From the NCBI GenBank assembly GCA_030603375.1, contig JAUVXY010000020.1, forward strand, positions 1 through 15,305: 15,305 nucleotides of DNA. Direction: 5' to 3'. The position numbers and the translations under genes are program-made. Below are positions 14,823 through 15,305 of the stretch, in pieces (positions within the stretch are counted from its first letter, which is position 1; each line of letters opens with the position of its first letter). This DNA comes from Actinomycetes bacterium. Its GTDB lineage: Bacteria > Actinomycetota > Humimicrobiia > Humimicrobiales > Humimicrobiaceae. The notes under the pieces were generated by a model. That model saw only the letters and a list, made by a program, of their open reading frames with translations. It was not told the origin of the DNA and searched no databases.

Positions 14823-15036
14823 TTTTTCTCCTTCCTCTGTGAATTTACTTTTTTTGGAAATTTTTAATAAGATTTTTTTGAGATTTGTTTGATCTGTACG
14901 TTTTAAGGAACATTGAGTTCTACCTGACCAAATCTCATTTTTAATCTTCTAACCAGCCTCCTTTCTGAATTTTATGCTCTACTATTATTTATCTTTAAGT
15001 ATTCTAAAAATTTATTATTCTATCAGTTGCAATAAT
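14823..15036 (-). promoter_or_regulatory. leader region of the importer operon
   Basis: A long AT-rich leader separates the LacI-type operator from the binding-protein ATG. It holds a second strong Shine-Dalgarno-like AAAGGAGG (14957-14964, minus strand) with no normal start codon at the right distance: the next ATG, 18 bases on, opens an 11-codon frame. An eight-base inverted repeat (14880-14887 and 14929-14936) could fold the leader. I cannot place the -10 and -35 boxes with confidence; TTTCAA and TTGCAA followed by AT-rich text just downstream of the operator are candidates. Confidence 0.35.
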
Positions 15037-15050
15037 TGAAAGCGCTTCCA
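15037..15050. promoter_or_regulatory. LacI/GalR-family-type operator upstream of the importer operon
   Basis: TGAAAGCGCTTCCA is a palindrome with one mismatched pair and the central GCGC typical of LacI-family sites. It differs from the 14-base site at 15104 and 8311 in several places but has the same layout. It lies between the importer start and the rightward promoter, so it could serve either side or act with the site at 15104 by looping (centres about 67 bases apart). Confidence 0.7.
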
Positions 15051-15075
15051 AAAATCTAAAAAAATAAAATTTGAC

Positions 15076-15104
15076 TTTAACTAATATTTTTATTGTGTTA
15101 GAAT
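15076..15104 (+). promoter_or_regulatory. rightward promoter at the window edge
   Basis: An extended -10 element TGTTAGAAT (hexamer 15099-15104) follows a weak -35-like TTTAAC (15076-15081) at 17 bases, exactly as in the promoter at 8283-8311. It reads to the right, into a gene that must begin after base 15305, and not into the importer. Confidence 0.65.
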
Positions 15105-15159
15105 GTAAGCGTTTCCAATAGTACTATTTTTATTATATTACAAAAAATAATAATTGCAA
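15083..15159 (+). repeat. copy 2 of the duplicated promoter-operator block
   Basis: This is the counterpart of 8290-8359, with an added segment of about seven bases between the operator and ATATTACA. The shared part includes the spacer, the -10 box, the operator and the early leader. Confidence 0.8.
15104..15117. promoter_or_regulatory. LacI/GalR-family-type operator of the rightward promoter
   Basis: TGTAAGCGTTTCCA is identical to the site at 8311-8324 and placed identically against the -10 box. The exact match implies that the gene beyond the window and the phosphorylase fusion answer to the same regulator. Confidence 0.75.
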
Positions 15160-15305
15160 GTTTTCGAATTGCTTTATCTAAAAAGTATCTGAAACGGTAT
15201 CGTTGCCTCATTTAAAAAAGTATCTGAAATTATTTAAAAAATTGGGATACTTATCCTATATTTAAAATAGGATCTTCATATTTAAATATAGGGGGTGGAA
15301 AGGAT
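15160..15305 (+). promoter_or_regulatory. structured leader of a gene beginning beyond the window
   Basis: The leader holds a direct repeat AAAAAGTATCTGAAA (15180-15194 and 15215-15229, 35 bases apart), the interrupted inverted pair AACG/CGTT around 15193-15204, a hairpin ATCCTAT/ATAGGAT (15253-15259 and 15267-15273) and a perfect palindrome ATATTTAAATAT (15278-15289). GGGGGTGGAAAGGAT at the very end looks like a strong ribosome-binding site, so a start codon should lie within the first bases outside the window. Confidence 0.5.

Noticed and set aside
14880..14936. Inverted repeat GAGATTTG/CAAATCTC as a terminator
   Set aside because: The loop is about 40 bases and no U-run follows on the transcribed strand.
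15191..15206. GAAACGGTATCGTTGC as a further LacI-type operator
   Set aside because: It is only partly symmetric and its half-sites are spaced differently from the other operators; kept only as part of the leader description.
1..15305. CRISPR arrays, tRNA or rRNA genes, replication origin
   Set aside because: No regularly spaced repeats, no cloverleaf or CCA-ended structure and no rRNA-like text were seen on reading both strands; a covariance-model search could still find a small RNA.

Overview
The window is a low-GC bacterial chromosome segment with long AT-rich gaps between genes. The proteins are typical of an anaerobic or facultative heterotroph: a carbohydrate ABC importer, a disaccharide phosphorylase, a HemN/HemW-type radical SAM enzyme, an M48/Ste24-like protease and a diguanylate cyclase. 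The lipoprotein linker of TVTETV-type repeats is a style I associate with uncultured lineages such as Atribacterota-like, Chloroflexota-like or deep Actinomycetota-like bacteria, but the phylum cannot be fixed from this sequence. TGA, TAA and TAG all serve as ordinary stops, and TTG and GTG starts are in use.

Left part (1-2120). An alpha/beta hydrolase on the minus strand runs off the left edge. After an AT-rich gap comes a small, lysine-rich amphipathic-helix protein on the plus strand (GTG start at 1238). It is followed by a damaged zone: an in-frame, coding-like stretch beyond its stop codon, a deleted C-terminal remnant of an IS91-family-like transposase (1717-1858), and a truncated small membrane-protein gene on the minus strand whose reading frame runs into the antisense of that remnant.

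Middle part (2123-8118, all minus strand). A TetR-type regulator and an NAD-dependent epimerase/dehydratase form a likely operon, with a TetR-style palindrome upstream. Then come a Ste24/M48 membrane metalloprotease, a HemN/HemW-like radical SAM protein, a doubtful 77-residue ORF, and a multi-membrane-span GGDEF diguanylate cyclase with an I-site.

Right part (8119-15305). This is a sugar-utilisation locus. A 1001-residue fusion of a GH65 disaccharide phosphorylase and a beta-phosphoglucomutase is on the plus strand. Convergent to it, on the minus strand, is a three-gene ABC importer (binding lipoprotein, two permeases, no ATPase). The promoter of the fusion gene and a second promoter at the right edge, reading into a gene beyond the window, share a near-identical block of about 70-77 bp: a -10 box with TG extension followed at once by a LacI-family-type operator, TGTAAGCGTTTCCA. 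A further LacI-type palindrome lies upstream of the importer. The inferred logic is that an alpha-glucoside is imported, split by phosphate into glucose and beta-glucose-1-phosphate, and the latter converted to glucose-6-phosphate by the fused mutase. One LacI-type regulator, possibly the gene beginning just past the right edge, would control both sides.
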